A DNA stretch of 64,000 nt from an uncultured Marinobacter sp. (GCF_947259545.1 NZ_CAMYMK010000007.1:124001-188000), one strand, 5' to 3'. Counted from the stretch's first letter, positions 9,567 through 20,207 are shown. Numbers and translations are program-made. Notes: a model not told the origin generated them from the letters alone.

Positions 9567-10901
9567 ATGGAAAAGCTGATGACACATCGGACAAAAAATA
9601 CCCACACCCATAGGGTGCTTGCCCTGGTTGGTTCACTTCTGATCTGGGCACTTGGTGCAGGTTCCGCCTCGGCCGAGTTGACTATCCGAATCACCGAGGG
9701 CGCGGATTCCGCTATTCCTGTGGCCATTGTTCCATTCGCGGAGAATGGCGGAATTCCGGCAGGGGACAAGATCAGCAATATCGTTCAGGACGACCTGGCT
9801 ATGAGCGGGGAGTTCCGGACGTTGCCACCCGAGAAGATGCTCAGTTTGCCGTCCCAGCGGTCGGAGGTGTATTTCCGGGACTGGCGCCTGCTGGGGCAGC
9901 GATACGTGCTGGTTGGCCAGATGACTCGTAATGGGGACCGCGTTGAGGCCCGTTATGAGTTGCTGGACGTCAACCGGGAGGAACGTATTCTCGGTGAGTC
10001 CGCGAGTGCCAGCGTCAGTAACATGCGTACTCTGGCCCATCACATCAGCGATAAGGTCTATGAGGCGATAACCGGAGTTCCGGGGGCATTCTCAACCAAG
10101 CTTGCCTACGTCACTCTGGATTCTGCCAATGGTGAACCCCGTTATCGGCTTCAGGTAAGTGATGTGGATGGCAAGCGTGCGAGTGTGCGCCTGGAAAGCG
10201 GGGAGCCAATTCTGTCACCAGCCTGGTCGCCGGATGGCAGGAAGCTGGCGTATGTTTCCTTCGAAACTGGCAAGCCTGCGGTATATATCCACGAACTGGA
10301 CTCTGGAAATCGTACAAAAATTGCTGATTTTCGTGGGCTGAATTCAGCGCCTGCCTGGTCCAGGGATGGCCGCTCGCTGTTGATGACCCTCTCCAAGGAT
10401 GGCAATGCCGAAATCTATCGTATGGATATCCAAAGCCGAAATCTGAAACGTCTGACCAACCACTGGTCCATCGATACTGAAGGCGTCTGGGATCACACCG
10501 GTGAGGGTATTTTCTTCACCTCTGACCGCTCGGGCGGGCCACAAATCTATCACAAGTCCAGCGAGGCAGCGGAGCCCCGGCGCATTACTTTCGGTAGCCG
10601 GTACAATGCCCGTCCACGACCGGACAGTCGGGGAGATTACGTATACTACGTCCATCAGCGAAATGGTGGATTTCATATCGCACGTACGGACCTGAGTAAC
10701 GGAGAAGAAACGGTTCTGACCCGAACCGCGTCTGACGAGTCTCCATCTCTTGCTCCCAATGGAAGAATGCTGATTTATGCCACTAAACACAGTGGTACCA
10801 GCGTACTGACGGTAATTTCAGCGGATGGCGGGGCTGCCTATAGTCTGCCGGCATCCGAAGGTGACGTCAGGGAGCCGGCCTGGTCGCCGGTTATCCGTTA
10901 A
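9567..10901 (+). CDS. tolB: TolB, periplasmic beta-propeller
   Basis: A 444-residue secreted protein. After a signal peptide ending near ASAELTIRI comes an N-terminal alpha/beta domain, then a six-bladed propeller with repeated [13 protein letters not shown] / [14 protein letters not shown]40-like motifs. TolB shuttles between TolA and Pal. The ATG at 9567 has an AAGGA site; a second ATG at 9579 would shorten the signal peptide slightly and is also possible. Confidence 0.96.
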   Translation: MEKLMTHRTKNTHTHRVLALVGSLLIWALGAGSASAELTIRITEGADSAIPVAIVPFAENGGIPAGDKISNIVQDDLAMSGEFRTLPPEKMLSLPSQRSEVYFRDWRLLGQRYVLVGQMTRNGDRVEARYELLDVNREERILGESASASVSNMRTLAHHISDKVYEAITGVPGAFSTKLAYVTLDSANGEPRYRLQVSDVDGKRASVRLESGEPILSPAWSPDGRKLAYVSFETGKPAVYIHELDSGNRTKIADFRGLNSAPAWSRDGRSLLMTLSKDGNAEIYRMDIQSRNLKRLTNHWSIDTEGVWDHTGEGIFFTSDRSGGPQIYHKSSEAAEPRRITFGSRYNARPRPDSRGDYVYYVHQRNGGFHIARTDLSNGEETVLTRTASDESPSLAPNGRMLIYATKHSGTSVLTVISADGGAAYSLPASEGDVREPAWSPVIR

Positions 10902-10972
10902 TCGGGAATCGCCTCAATGGCGGCTCTTAATCAAAACATCAAGTAACAGCCAATCAACAGGAAGGAAAGATT

Positions 10973-11542
10973 ATGAAATTGTCAGTTCACCAGAAAGCAT
11001 TCGCAATGGTTCTGTCCCTGGGGCTGGTGGCCGGTTGTAGTTCCACTGGCGACACCATGGGTGAAGATCAATACGGCTCCGACGTCTCGGCCGTAGACCA
11101 GGATGGTGGCAGCACCGTGTACGGTGGCAGTGAAGACGGCGGTGTGTCTGCTTCCGACCTGACCGACGAGGAGTTGCGCGCGCGTGAAGAGCGGGCCGAG
11201 ATGGAAGCCATGCGTAACATTACGACCTTCTACTTCGACTTCGACACGGCTGAGATCAAAGCCGAAGCGCGTGAAGTGCTGGTAGCCCACGCCCGTTTCC
11301 TTGAAAACAACCCCGGCCAGCAGGTACGACTGGAAGGTCATGCCGATGAGCGTGGCACCAAGGAATACAACCTGGCATTGGGTGAGCGTCGTGCCAATGC
11401 TGTTGAGCGGTTTCTGATCGTGAATGGCGCTTCCCGTGGTCAGTTGGAAACCGTAAGCTATGGTGAGGAGAAACCGGCGGTCATGGGTTCCAACGAAAGT
11501 GCCTGGGCCCAGAACCGTCGCGTAGAACTCGTTTTTGAGTAA
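10973..11542 (+). CDS. pal: Peptidoglycan-associated lipoprotein Pal
   Basis: A 189-residue lipoprotein. The lipobox LVAGC puts the lipidated Cys at about residue 22. An acidic, Gly/Ser-rich linker leads to a C-terminal OmpA-like domain (about 75-189) with FYFDFDTAEIK and the peptidoglycan-binding core LEGHADERGTKEYN. It anchors the outer membrane to the cell wall and is the target of TolB/TolA. Confidence 0.97.
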   Translation: MKLSVHQKAFAMVLSLGLVAGCSSTGDTMGEDQYGSDVSAVDQDGGSTVYGGSEDGGVSASDLTDEELRAREERAEMEAMRNITTFYFDFDTAEIKAEAREVLVAHARFLENNPGQQVRLEGHADERGTKEYNLALGERRANAVERFLIVNGASRGQLETVSYGEEKPAVMGSNESAWAQNRRVELVFE

Positions 11543-11567
11543 CCGTTAGACAGCTATAGGATCTCCC

Positions 11568-12353
11568 ATGAGATATTTGCTCATGGCGACGGCCGCTCTC
11601 TCGTTGGCCCTAGGGCCGGCGGGAGGCGCGCTGGCGCAATCTGCGACACCGGTGTTTCAGGACAACGCGTCTGCGGCCCGTACGAAGGCGAGCGGCAGTC
11701 AGGCAAACGCTGAGTTGTTTTATATGATTCAGCAGCTTCAGGGTGAGGTGCGTCGGCTTCAGGGCGAAGTTGAGGAGCAGCGACACCTGATTGACCGGCT
11801 GACCCGCCAATCCCGGGATCGTTACATCGATCTCGACCAGCGGATTCTTGATTTGTCCGAGAAGGTGTCTTCCAGCGGGGCTGCAGCCAGTGATAGCCAG
11901 ACTGGTACTGCCGGCGCAGCCGATTCGACGACGGCTGAGCAGCCCGTTGCCAAGGTGTATCGTCAGCCGGAAGCCGACGAGCGCAAGGCTTACGAGCAGA
12001 TTCAGGACTTGATCCACAAGGAAAAGAAATACGACGAGGCGATAAACCGGATATACGATTTTGTCGACAAATATCCGGAAGGTGATTTGACCGTTAATGC
12101 TTATTACTGGCTGGGAGAAGTGTATCTGGTCAAGCCTCAGTTGGAGCAGGCAAAGCAGGCATTCACCATAGTGGCTACCCGGTATGCGGATCACCGAAAG
12201 GCACCGGACGCAGTATACAAGCTGGGGGTAACGCTGGATCGTCTGAATGAAAAGTCCGAGGCGAAAAGCCGGATGGAATCGGTGGTGCGTAACTATCCGG
12301 GGACCAATGCGGCCAATCTGGCGCAAAAGTACCTGGATTCTTTGGGTAGTTAA
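11568..12353 (+). CDS. cpoB: CpoB (YbgF), Tol-Pal and cell-division coordinator
   Basis: A 261-residue periplasmic protein. It has a signal peptide (cleavage near ALAQ), an N-terminal trimerising coiled coil (about 45-90, MIQQLQGEVRRLQGEVEEQ) and a C-terminal TPR domain (about 140-260, YYWLGEVYLVKPQLEQA). CpoB couples Tol-Pal function with PBP1B-dependent septal peptidoglycan synthesis. It is the last gene of the cluster and is followed by a separate tRNA promoter. Confidence 0.93.
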   Translation: MRYLLMATAALSLALGPAGGALAQSATPVFQDNASAARTKASGSQANAELFYMIQQLQGEVRRLQGEVEEQRHLIDRLTRQSRDRYIDLDQRILDLSEKVSSSGAAASDSQTGTAGAADSTTAEQPVAKVYRQPEADERKAYEQIQDLIHKEKKYDEAINRIYDFVDKYPEGDLTVNAYYWLGEVYLVKPQLEQAKQAFTIVATRYADHRKAPDAVYKLGVTLDRLNEKSEAKSRMESVVRNYPGTNAANLAQKYLDSLGS

Positions 12354-12396
12354 TAACCAGCTCGGAAAGAATGTTGAGAAACCTGAGAAAAAGGGG

Positions 12397-12424
12397 TTGA
12401 TCAGCGGCAAAAAATCATTACTAT
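12397..12424 (+). promoter_or_regulatory. Putative tRNA-Lys promoter
   Basis: TTGATC (12397-12402), 16 bp, then TACTAT (12419-12424), followed by the GC-rich stretch GCGCC before the tRNA. A GC-rich discriminator is typical of stringently controlled stable-RNA promoters. Confidence 0.55.
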
Positions 12425-12437
12425 ATGCGCCTCGTTT

Positions 12438-12513
12438 GGGTCGTTAGCTCAGTTGGTAGAGCAGTTGGCTTTTAACCAATTGGTCGAAGGTTCGAATCCT
12501 TCACGACCCACCA
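12438..12513 (+). tRNA. tRNA-Lys (anticodon TTT), copy 1
   Basis: A full cloverleaf of 76 nt with encoded CCA. The acceptor is GGGTCGT/ACGACCC, the T-loop is TTCGAAT, and the anticodon loop CTTTTAA sits between GTTGG and CCAAT, giving anticodon TTT. It is identical to the copy at 12608. Confidence 0.97.
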
Positions 12514-12607
12514 AATTCGGAACATGGCAGTTGGCTGAGTGGCTGCGGTGTTCGATCCTGACACAGATGCAAAGTTTTGCAGACGTGAAGAGTGGATCAA
12601 CAGTCAA

Positions 12608-12683
12608 GGGTCGTTAGCTCAGTTGGTAGAGCAGTTGGCTTTTAACCAATTGGTCGAAGGTTCGAATCCTTCACGACCCACCA
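12608..12683 (+). tRNA. tRNA-Lys (anticodon TTT), copy 2
   Basis: Identical in sequence to the copy 170 bp upstream, with encoded CCA, and probably on the same precursor. The 94-bp spacer has no complete gene; a GTGTTCGATCC stretch in it vaguely resembles a T-arm but does not fold into a tRNA. Confidence 0.97.
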
Positions 12684-12714
12684 ATAAGATGAGAAGCCTC
12701 GAGCTTGTTGTCTG

Positions 12715-12744
12715 AAAAAAAGAGCCTTCGGGCTCTTTTTTTTT
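12715..12744 (+). terminator. Rho-independent terminator after the tRNA-Lys pair
   Basis: AAAGAGCC-TTCG-GGCTCTTT with flanking A- and T-runs. The tetraloop hairpin and the long following T-run fit strong termination, and the flanking A-run would allow it to work in both directions. Confidence 0.9.
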
Positions 12745-12800
12745 GCGTGAACGCTCCCAATGGTATAATCCACACGCCAACGAAACACAGAGACGCAGTA

Positions 12801-13862
12801 ATGACACGATCTGAAGACCGGATTCTGGTTCAGGAGCATCTGGCGCACCAGGCTGAACCCAAACCATTGAGTGAGGACGAAAAAGCCGGGCTGGAGGCGC
12901 GTATCCGGCAAGCGTTGAAGGACCAGGATGCGGTACTGGTCGCCCATTATTACACTGACCCCGATATTCAGCGTCTGGCTGAGGAAACCGGCGGTTGTGT
13001 CGCCGACTCTCTGGAAATGGCGCGGTTTGGAAATCAGCACCCAGCCTCCACGGTCGTTGTTGCCGGGGTTCGTTTCATGGGTGAAACGGCCAAGATCCTG
13101 AATCCCGAAAAGCGCGTGCTGATGCCCACCCTTGAGGCGACATGCTCTCTGGACGTGGGGTGTCCTGCGGACGAGTTTGCGGAGTTCTGTGACCAGCACC
13201 CCGACCGTACCGTGGTTGTCTACGCGAACACGTCGGCCGCCGTTAAGGCGAGGGCGGACTGGGTCGTTACGTCCAGCTGTGCCCAATCGATTGTGGAATC
13301 CCTGGATGCTCGCGGAGAAAAGATCCTGTGGGCTCCGGATAAACATCTGGGGCATTATGTCCAGAAAACCACTGGCGCAGATATGCTGCTGTGGGACGGC
13401 TCCTGCATTGTCCATGAGGAGTTCAAGTTCCGTGGTCTGGAAGATCTGAAAGCCATATATCCGGACGCAGCGGTGTTGGTGCATCCGGAGTCACCGGATG
13501 CGGTGGTTGAGATGGCGGATGTTGTCGGCTCGACGTCGCAATTGATCCACGCCGTACAGACATTGCCTAATGAGCAGTTCATTGTGGCAACAGATAACGG
13601 CATTTTTTACAAGATGCAGCAACTGGCGCCGAACAAAACCCTGATCGAGGCTCCCACGGCGGGCAATGGTGCGACCTGCCGCAGCTGTGCCCATTGCCCC
13701 TGGATGGCGATGAACGGCCTGGAGAATCTGCTCCATGTACTGGAAAACGGAACTCAGGAAGTCGTGGTAGGCGATGACCTGCGCGAACAGGCCCTGAGGC
13801 CGCTTCAGCGTATGCTGGATTTTACCGCGGGCATGAACCTGAAGGCGGCTGGTAACGCCTGA
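12801..13862 (+). CDS. nadA: Quinolinate synthase A
   Basis: A 353-residue [4Fe-4S] enzyme that condenses iminoaspartate with dihydroxyacetone phosphate to quinolinate in de novo NAD synthesis. Conserved features include [12 protein letters not shown], cluster cysteines in [11 protein letters not shown] and [14 protein letters not shown], and the sugar-phosphate-binding middle region. The ATG at 12801 is chosen; the longer frame runs back through the terminator. nadB is not in the window. Confidence 0.96.
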   Translation: MTRSEDRILVQEHLAHQAEPKPLSEDEKAGLEARIRQALKDQDAVLVAHYYTDPDIQRLAEETGGCVADSLEMARFGNQHPASTVVVAGVRFMGETAKILNPEKRVLMPTLEATCSLDVGCPADEFAEFCDQHPDRTVVVYANTSAAVKARADWVVTSSCAQSIVESLDARGEKILWAPDKHLGHYVQKTTGADMLLWDGSCIVHEEFKFRGLEDLKAIYPDAAVLVHPESPDAVVEMADVVGSTSQLIHAVQTLPNEQFIVATDNGIFYKMQQLAPNKTLIEAPTAGNGATCRSCAHCPWMAMNGLENLLHVLENGTQEVVVGDDLREQALRPLQRMLDFTAGMNLKAAGNA

Positions 13863-13883
13863 TGGTGGTTCTGCAGCGGGGCA

Positions 13884-15356
13884 TCAGCTCCGCTGCGCAT
13901 TCAGTCTCTCAGTGATTTCGGCCAGACGTTCAGTGACTACCTGTCGCATAGGGGAGCCTGCCGGAAGCTTTTCCTGTGCCTGTCGGAGCTGTCTTTGGGC
14001 CGCTTCAAGATCCCCCATCAGGGCTTCGTACTCCGCCCTGGCCCGGTGGACGCCAACAATGTTTCGCGCCAGCCCTTCCGCTTCTGCCAGCCGGTTCCAG
14101 AGATGTTCCTGGCGAGGCATGCGCCTTGTCAGGTCTCGAAGGTATTCGGCCGCCGCTTCACTGTTGCCGTTCGCTGTCTCCAGCCTGGCGAGAGTGAAGA
14201 TTATAGGGTAGTTGCCGGGATTGCGGGAAAGGCCCTCCCTGAGTACGCTTCCCGCCCGTTCCAGTCGTTGCTGATCGATCAGTGCTTCGGCAAGGGTGAC
14301 GATATAGGTGATGCGGCCCGGGTTGCCTTTCAGCAGTTCCTCAAGAACTTCAACGGCGCTTCCCGGATCGCTGTTGCGGAGATGAGCCACCGCCAGGCCG
14401 TAACGGATGGCGTCGGTCTTTTCGGTATCGGGGCGGTCCAGGTAATCCTGGAAGGTGTCTACCGCCACCTTGGCGGAGCGGGCGTAGTGGACCTGCAGTC
14501 GTGAACGGATCAAGTGGTATTCCTGCGTGTCCTGTATGTCGCGCGCCGGATACTGCTCCGCCCGGTTGCGGGTGTCTGATACCCGGCTCTGGGTCAGGGG
14601 GTGTGTCGACAGGTATTCCGGCACGCGGCTACCCTGCAGACGGTTCTGTTTCATCATGGTTTCGAACATTTCCGGCATTCCGCGCGGATCCATGCCGGCG
14701 TCTGCGAGAATCTCCATGCCTACACGGTCTGCCTCTTGCTCATGGGCGCGGCTATAGGCGAGCATATTCTGTACAGACAGCGCCTGAGTGCCGGCTATGG
14801 CCGCAATGCCGATGTCTGATTGGGTGACAGCGGACAGGACGATGCCGGCGAGCATTCCGGCGATCGTCAGCGGGGCGCTGGTTTCCTGTTGTTCCATGCG
14901 ACGGGCAAAATGCCGTTGGCTCAAGTGTGCAAGTTCGTGCGCCAGTACCGAGGCAAACTGTTGTTCGCTGCTGGCATTGAGCACCAGCCCACCATTGATT
15001 CCGACAATGCTGCCGGGTACCGCAAAGGCGTTGATGTCAGGGCTGTCTATGATCGCGAGGGTCAGGTCCCGGTTCTTCAGCGGGGCGGATGGCACCAGGC
15101 GATAGATAATATCGTTCAGATAGCTGTATACCAGTGGGTCGGTAATCTGCGGCGCTGAGCGTCGTATGGACACCATGACCTGGCGCCCGATCTCCGACTC
15201 CTGTTGTTCCGAAATCAGGCCGCCCCCCGCGCCGCCAATGGAGGGGAGGGGGCTTTCCTGGGCATGGGCGGCACACGGCAGCAGGATCATAAGTGCTACC
15301 AGGTAATGGTTCAGCCGCAAACGTGCACGTTTGGGTGATGGAAAAAGCATGCTCAT
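13884..15356 (-). CDS. bepA: M48-family periplasmic metalloprotease/chaperone, BepA-like
   Basis: A 490-residue secreted protein. A signal peptide (cleavage near CAAHAQ) is followed by an M48 zinc protease domain with the HELAHLSQRH motif (HExxH) and the downstream EQEADRVG glutamate. The C-terminal half is a TPR array. BepA assists LptD/BAM assembly and degrades stalled outer-membrane proteins. ATG at 15356 is preferred over the adjoining TTG. It is convergent with nadA. Confidence 0.88.
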   Translation of the reverse strand: MSMLFPSPKRARLRLNHYLVALMILLPCAAHAQESPLPSIGGAGGGLISEQQESEIGRQVMVSIRRSAPQITDPLVYSYLNDIIYRLVPSAPLKNRDLTLAIIDSPDINAFAVPGSIVGINGGLVLNASSEQQFASVLAHELAHLSQRHFARRMEQQETSAPLTIAGMLAGIVLSAVTQSDIGIAAIAGTQALSVQNMLAYSRAHEQEADRVGMEILADAGMDPRGMPEMFETMMKQNRLQGSRVPEYLSTHPLTQSRVSDTRNRAEQYPARDIQDTQEYHLIRSRLQVHYARSAKVAVDTFQDYLDRPDTEKTDAIRYGLAVAHLRNSDPGSAVEVLEELLKGNPGRITYIVTLAEALIDQQRLERAGSVLREGLSRNPGNYPIIFTLARLETANGNSEAAAEYLRDLTRRMPRQEHLWNRLAEAEGLARNIVGVHRARAEYEALMGDLEAAQRQLRQAQEKLPAGSPMRQVVTERLAEITERLNAQRS

Positions 15357-15511
15357 CAATATGGACTACCGTTGTTAAATCGCTTGATATGACTGCATTT
15401 TGCCATTAAAAGTTCTGGTACATTTCATTAATTACGTTTGAGGTGCATTCAACCGGGTGTGTCGGCATAATGCCGCCTCATGATTGTAGTTCTGCAAGGT
15501 TAACTGTTCCC

Positions 15512-15739
15512 ATGACTGAGCGAATTCTTGATGCATCCGGGCTGCGCTGCCCAATGCCATTGTTAAAAACCAAGCTCGAACTAAGCAGTATGTCACCGGG
15601 TGAAGAGTTGGAGGTGATAGCAACTGATGCCGGCTCGGCGCGTGATATTCCGGCCTTCCTGAAGCTCTCGAAACACCAGCTCGTGAGCTCAACAGAAGCG
15701 GATGGCTGTTTTCGGTTTGTGATAAAGTGCGGCGGTTGA
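15512..15739 (+). CDS. TusA/SirA-like sulfur-carrier family protein
   Basis: A 75-residue protein of the TusA fold. The N-terminal LDASGLRCPMPLLKTK contains the conserved Cys-Pro pair that carries persulfide in TusA, followed by a beta-alpha-beta domain ending in FVIKCGG. Pathways for this paralogue could include tRNA 2-thiolation or other sulfur trafficking. Unlike canonical TusA it is next to a PerM-type permease, an association common in pseudomonads, so the tusA name is not certain. Confidence 0.85.
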   Translation: MTERILDASGLRCPMPLLKTKLELSSMSPGEELEVIATDAGSARDIPAFLKLSKHQLVSSTEADGCFRFVIKCGG

Positions 15740-15778
15740 TGGTTCGGCACTAATGCCCCCTGCCGTGATCCCACGGAG

Positions 15779-16864
15779 ATGTACATGGTCAGAATTTTAC
15801 GCGGTCTTGCCCATAAATACTTTTCAGATGAAGAAGCTGTCATCCTTTTTCTGATTCTTGTTACGGGCACGGTATTCGTTATTTTGTTTGGCGCGATGCT
15901 CGCGCCGGCAATCGCCTCAGTCATTATTGCCTTCATCCTGCAGGGGTTGGTGACAAAACTGACACGGATGGGGGTGCCGGAAATAATTTCCATTCTTGGG
16001 GTCTTCATCATCTTTCTCGGCATTCTGGTTGGTTTTATCTTCGGCCTGCTGCCGCTGATCTGGACCCAGGTTACATCTCTCGCTGGGGAAGCGCCCCGGA
16101 TCATCCGTGAAATGCAGTCCTATCTGGAGTTGCTGCCCCAGGAATATCCCACACTGATTTCCATGGAGGCGGTAAACACGATTTATCGGCAGATAAGTAC
16201 TGAGGCCGGGCACCTGACTCAATGGCTGGTTTCTTTTTCTTTGTCCAGTATTCCCGATCTGGTGGCATTGCTCATTTATATGGTGCTGGTGCCGATCCTG
16301 GTGTTCTTTTTTCTCAAGGACCGCAACCTGTTGCTGACATCGATTTCCCACCTTTTGCCTCCGCAGCGTCCAATGATGCTGCGTATCTGGCGTGAGGTGA
16401 ATCTGCAATGTGCCAACTACGTCAGGGGTAAGGCGGTTGAGATTCTCATCGTAGGCGGAGTCACCTATGTGTCATTCAAGCTTCTGGGTATGCCCTATGC
16501 AGCATTGCTGGCATTGCTGGTGGGGCTGAGCGTGGTCATTCCTTACATTGGTGCGGCGGTAGTCACCATTCCTGTGGCGATGATTGCGCTGTTCGCATTC
16601 GGGTGGGGGTCCCAGTTTATCTGGGTCATGGTGGCCTATGGCATTATTCAGGGGCTGGACGGGAACGTGCTGGTACCGGTGTTGTTTTCAGAAGTGAATA
16701 ACCTGCACCCGGTTGCCATCATCGTGGCGGTGCTGTTCTTCGGCGGGATCTGGGGCTTATGGGGCGTGTTCTTTGCCATCCCACTGGCGACCATGCTCAA
16801 GGCCGTGTTTTCCGCTTGGCCGGTCAAGGACAGTCCGCCAGTGGAGGATGTTGAGAGGTCTTAA
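15779..16864 (+). CDS. AI-2E / PerM family permease
   Basis: A 361-residue integral membrane protein with about eight hydrophobic helices and the family's central soluble loop. Helix-rich signatures include VVIPYIGAAVVTIPVAMIAL and GNVLVPVLFSEVNNLHP. Members export or exchange small solutes; the substrate is unknown and the AI-2 assignment does not hold for all of the family. It starts 39 bp after the TusA-like gene and its stop overlaps the convergent bcp gene by 4 bp. Confidence 0.85.
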   Translation: MYMVRILRGLAHKYFSDEEAVILFLILVTGTVFVILFGAMLAPAIASVIIAFILQGLVTKLTRMGVPEIISILGVFIIFLGILVGFIFGLLPLIWTQVTSLAGEAPRIIREMQSYLELLPQEYPTLISMEAVNTIYRQISTEAGHLTQWLVSFSLSSIPDLVALLIYMVLVPILVFFFLKDRNLLLTSISHLLPPQRPMMLRIWREVNLQCANYVRGKAVEILIVGGVTYVSFKLLGMPYAALLALLVGLSVVIPYIGAAVVTIPVAMIALFAFGWGSQFIWVMVAYGIIQGLDGNVLVPVLFSEVNNLHPVAIIVAVLFFGGIWGLWGVFFAIPLATMLKAVFSAWPVKDSPPVEDVERS

Positions 16865-17328
16865 AGATCTCTGACCGCCTCGAGCACCTCATCGGCGTGG
16901 CCTTTGACTTTAACGCCTCGCCATTCCTGACGTAGGGTGCCTTCCCTGTCGATCAGGAAGGTGCTCCGGTCAATGCCCATGTACTCTTTGCCGTAGAGCT
17001 TTTTGAGCTTGATCACATCGAAATGCTGGCAAACCTTTTCTTCCTTGTCTGAAATGAGGTGGAACGGGAACTGATGTTTGGCGCGGAAGTTCTCGTGGGC
17101 TTTCAGTCCATCTCGGGAAACGCCCAGGATGACGGTATCCATCGCCTCGAAGGCCTCCATGCGATCACGAAAGTCCTGGCCCTCGGTGGTGCAACCCGGT
17201 GTATTATCCTTGGGATAGAAGTAGATCACGACGTTTTTGCCCCTGAGATCCGATAATCGGATCGTCTGGTCACCGGTTGCCGGTGCTTCAAAATCGTCAA
17301 CGGGTTGGTTTAGTGCAACTGCTGGCAT
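16861..17328 (-). CDS. bcp: Bcp/PrxQ-type peroxiredoxin
   Basis: A 155-residue thiol peroxidase. The peroxidatic Cys is in NTPGCTTEG. Many PrxQ proteins have the resolving Cys five residues later (CxxxxC), but that position is not Cys here (CTTEGQDF). One other Cys lies at about residue 96 (EKVCQHF). It may therefore resolve with an external thiol or with this distant Cys. A strong AAAGGAGATG site precedes the ATG. It is divergent from dapA. Confidence 0.93.
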   Translation of the reverse strand: MPAVALNQPVDDFEAPATGDQTIRLSDLRGKNVVIYFYPKDNTPGCTTEGQDFRDRMEAFEAMDTVILGVSRDGLKAHENFRAKHQFPFHLISDKEEKVCQHFDVIKLKKLYGKEYMGIDRSTFLIDREGTLRQEWRGVKVKGHADEVLEAVRDL

Positions 17329-17402
17329 GACATCTCCTTTAATTCCCTTGTGTCAGTTCGCACCCAACATTACCATATCGGTTTTATTCGGACGGAGCTT
17401 TT

Positions 17403-18281
17403 ATGATTACGGGTAGCCTTGTCGCACTGGTCACGCCCATGCATCCCAACGGTGATATCCATTGGGAGGATTTGGACAAGCTGGTGGACTTTCATATTGA
17501 AAACGGCACGGATGGTATCGTCGCCGTGGGTACCACTGGCGAATCCGCAACGCTGGACCCGGACGAGCATTGTCGGGTCATCGGCCACATCATAAAACGG
17601 GTCAATGGTCGAATCCCCGTAATCGCCGGGACCGGAGGCAACAGCACGCGTGAAGCCATCGAGCTGACCAGTGAAGCCCACAAGCTCGGTGCGGATGCAT
17701 GCCTTCTGGTGGTGCCGTACTACAACAAGCCCACCCAGGAAGGTCTCTACCAGCATTTCAAGACCATCGCCGAAGCTGTGCCGGGGATGAATCAGATGCT
17801 CTACAACGTTCCCGGGCGTACGGCGTGCGACATGCTGAATGAAACCGTTGAGCGCCTGGCGGATATTCCCAATATTATTGGCATCAAGGACGCTACCGGT
17901 AATATCCCCCGGGGATCTGAGCTGATCGAAGCCGTCAAGGGCCGTCTTGCCGTCTACTCCGGAGATGATGCAACGGCCGCTGAGCTGATGCTGGCCGGGG
18001 CCAAGGGTAACGTTTCGGTCACTGCTAACGTCGCACCCAGGGGGATGTCCGACTTGTGCGCGGCCGCTATTGCTGGTGACCGCGAAGAGACCGAACGCCT
18101 CAACGAACTGTTGATGCCCCTGAATCGCAAGCTTTTTCTGGAAGCCAATCCGATTCCCGTGAAGTGGGCGCTGTGTCGCATGGGTATGATTGGAGAGGGG
18201 ATCCGCCTGCCATTGACGCCACTTAGCGAGAAATTCCACAGTGAAGTGGAAGATGCCCTGAAGGCCTCGGGCGTACTCTGA
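17403..18281 (+). CDS. dapA: 4-hydroxy-tetrahydrodipicolinate synthase
   Basis: A 292-residue TIM-barrel enzyme that condenses pyruvate with aspartate semialdehyde, the first committed step to lysine and meso-diaminopimelate. Visible are the substrate loop GTTGESATL, the Tyr motif LYNVPGRTA and the Schiff-base Lys in IIGIKDATG. It precedes bamC, the same neighbour order as in E. coli and pseudomonads, and probably shares its transcript. Confidence 0.97.
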   Translation: MITGSLVALVTPMHPNGDIHWEDLDKLVDFHIENGTDGIVAVGTTGESATLDPDEHCRVIGHIIKRVNGRIPVIAGTGGNSTREAIELTSEAHKLGADACLLVVPYYNKPTQEGLYQHFKTIAEAVPGMNQMLYNVPGRTACDMLNETVERLADIPNIIGIKDATGNIPRGSELIEAVKGRLAVYSGDDATAAELMLAGAKGNVSVTANVAPRGMSDLCAAAIAGDREETERLNELLMPLNRKLFLEANPIPVKWALCRMGMIGEGIRLPLTPLSEKFHSEVEDALKASGVL

Positions 18282-18317
18282 GTTTTCCGTACCACCAAAA
18301 GAACCTGGAGTAGCCTG

Positions 18318-19415
18318 ATGGCGTTCCTTTTCAGGACAGAAGTAAAACGTGTACTGGGCTTGGTTGCACCTGCAACCGGGCTCGCATTTGTATTGGCTGC
18401 CAGTGGCTGCAGCTTTCTGGAAGATCGGTCAGAACGCTACGTCAACGCCAAAGAAGGGGATGAGCTCCGTCTCCCCGAGCGCGCGGACGAAAGTCGTTTT
18501 GGTCAGGTCATGCCGGTGCGCGATGTGACCACTGCGGATTCCGGTCGTATGTATCGTTCGTCTATCCCAAAGCCACCGGATATGACGTCCGAAATCCTCG
18601 ATGAGAACTATGTAGTCGAGGAGCTCGATGGTCAGATGTGGCTGCTGATCAACGATGTGCCTGGGCGCGTCTGGCCGTCTGTTTCCTCCTATATGAATGA
18701 GCGCGGTTTGGGTGTGGCCTACGACAGTCCGCAGCTTGGCCTCCTGCAGAGTGAGCTGGTGAACTTCAGCAAGCGTGCCAGAGCCTTGCTGGAACTGCAG
18801 AATGACCCGGGTCCCGCTGAAGATATGCTGATCGTTCAGGCTCGTGTGGCACCGGGGGTTCGTCGCAAGACAACCGAAGTACAACTGCGGGTTCATGAAG
18901 TCGATGGTAACCCTGATGAGCTGCTGGCCTGGCAGGCCGGTGCCAAGCCTACGGAAGAAGGATTGGCCACCAGCAAGAGGCTGCTTAACGACATGCGGGA
19001 GTTCCTCCGTGGGCGCGATGAGAGCAAGTCATACTCGCGAGCTGCTCTGGGTATGACAGCCGCGCCACTGGTACGCCTGATATCCGAGAATGAGAACCCG
19101 GTCGCTATTGAAATGGATCTGGACTACGGTCGCGCCTGGTCTGAAGTCAGTCGGGCTCTTGATGACGCCGGGGTTCCGGTTCTGGATCTGAACCGCAGTG
19201 AAGGCTGGTTTAATGTGGATTTCCGTAGCGAATCGGAGCGGGAGTCTGGCTGGTTCGGCTGGTTCGGTGATGATGAGAAACCGAAGCATACCTTTGACTT
19301 GCGTCTTCAGGAAGAAGAGGGCGCCCTGGTGGTGACTGCCTCCCGCGCATCGGGATACAACGGCGATGACCGCTCTCCCGAGCTGCTTTCGGAACTGTTT
19401 GAATACCTTTATTAA
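18318..19415 (+). CDS. bamC: Outer-membrane assembly lipoprotein BamC
   Basis: A 365-residue lipoprotein. The lipobox AASGC follows a signal peptide of about 33 residues, then an unstructured N-terminal segment and two helix-grip domains, the last ending in [15 protein letters not shown]. BamC is an accessory part of the BAM complex that inserts beta-barrels. The dapA-bamC-purC order supports the name. An AACCTGGAGT ribosome-binding site precedes the ATG. Confidence 0.88.
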   Translation: MAFLFRTEVKRVLGLVAPATGLAFVLAASGCSFLEDRSERYVNAKEGDELRLPERADESRFGQVMPVRDVTTADSGRMYRSSIPKPPDMTSEILDENYVVEELDGQMWLLINDVPGRVWPSVSSYMNERGLGVAYDSPQLGLLQSELVNFSKRARALLELQNDPGPAEDMLIVQARVAPGVRRKTTEVQLRVHEVDGNPDELLAWQAGAKPTEEGLATSKRLLNDMREFLRGRDESKSYSRAALGMTAAPLVRLISENENPVAIEMDLDYGRAWSEVSRALDDAGVPVLDLNRSEGWFNVDFRSESERESGWFGWFGDDEKPKHTFDLRLQEEEGALVVTASRASGYNGDDRSPELLSELFEYLY

Positions 19416-19458
19416 TCATGAGGTGCCGGCACGTGGTCGGCATTTCCGGAGACCTGAA

Positions 19459-20172
19459 ATGGAAAAGCGCGAAGAACTCTACGCGGGTAAAGCCAAATCC
19501 GTCTATCGCACCGATGATCCCGAGCGATTTGTCCTTGTATTCCGTGATGACACCTCAGCCTTCGATGGCGAGAAGAAAGAGCAACTGAATCGCAAGGGTA
19601 TGGTGAACAATCGCTTCAATGCGTTCGTCATGGAAAAGCTTGAAGCGGCAGGCGTACCCACCCATTTTGAGGGGTTGCTTTCACCCACCGAATCCCTGGT
19701 CAAGAAACTGGATATGATCCCGGTGGAGTGTGTCGTGCGTAATGTTTCTGCGGGGAGCCTGTGCCGTCGGCTGGGCGTGGAGGAAGGTCAGAACCTGAAT
19801 CCGCCGACCTTCGAGTTGTTCCTCAAGGATGACGAGCTGCACGATCCTATGGTGAACGAATCCCTGGCGGTCAGCTTTGGCTGGGCAACTGCGGATGAGC
19901 TGGCCAGGATGAAAGACCTTACTTACAAAGTGAACGATGTACTCAAGAGTCTCTTTGATGACGCCGGTATGCTGCTGGTGGACTACAAGCTTGAGTTCGG
20001 TCGTTCCGGCGGGCAGATCGTACTGGGTGACGAATTCAGCCCGGACGGCTGCCGTATCTGGGACAAGGAAACTCGCAAGAAGATGGACAAGGACCGTTTC
20101 CGCCAGGGACTGGGCGATGTAATAGAAACTTATGAAGAGGTGGGTCGTCGGCTGGGCATCCAGTTCGACTGA
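19459..20172 (+). CDS. purC: SAICAR synthase
   Basis: A 237-residue enzyme that ligates aspartate to CAIR in purine synthesis. Conserved blocks are [39 protein letters not shown] and [12 protein letters not shown]. The ATG at 19459 is chosen; the upstream frame overlaps bamC without family support. It is the third gene of dapA-bamC-purC. Confidence 0.97.
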   Translation: MEKREELYAGKAKSVYRTDDPERFVLVFRDDTSAFDGEKKEQLNRKGMVNNRFNAFVMEKLEAAGVPTHFEGLLSPTESLVKKLDMIPVECVVRNVSAGSLCRRLGVEEGQNLNPPTFELFLKDDELHDPMVNESLAVSFGWATADELARMKDLTYKVNDVLKSLFDDAGMLLVDYKLEFGRSGGQIVLGDEFSPDGCRIWDKETRKKMDKDRFRQGLGDVIETYEEVGRRLGIQFD

Positions 20173-20207
20173 CTGACAAGAACCATACAACAAACAACAG
20201 GTGTTTT

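Noticed and set aside
12514..12607. Possible third tRNA or pseudo-tRNA between the tRNA-Lys genes
   Set aside because: A T-arm-like GTTCGATCC is present, but no acceptor stem or anticodon arm can be paired.
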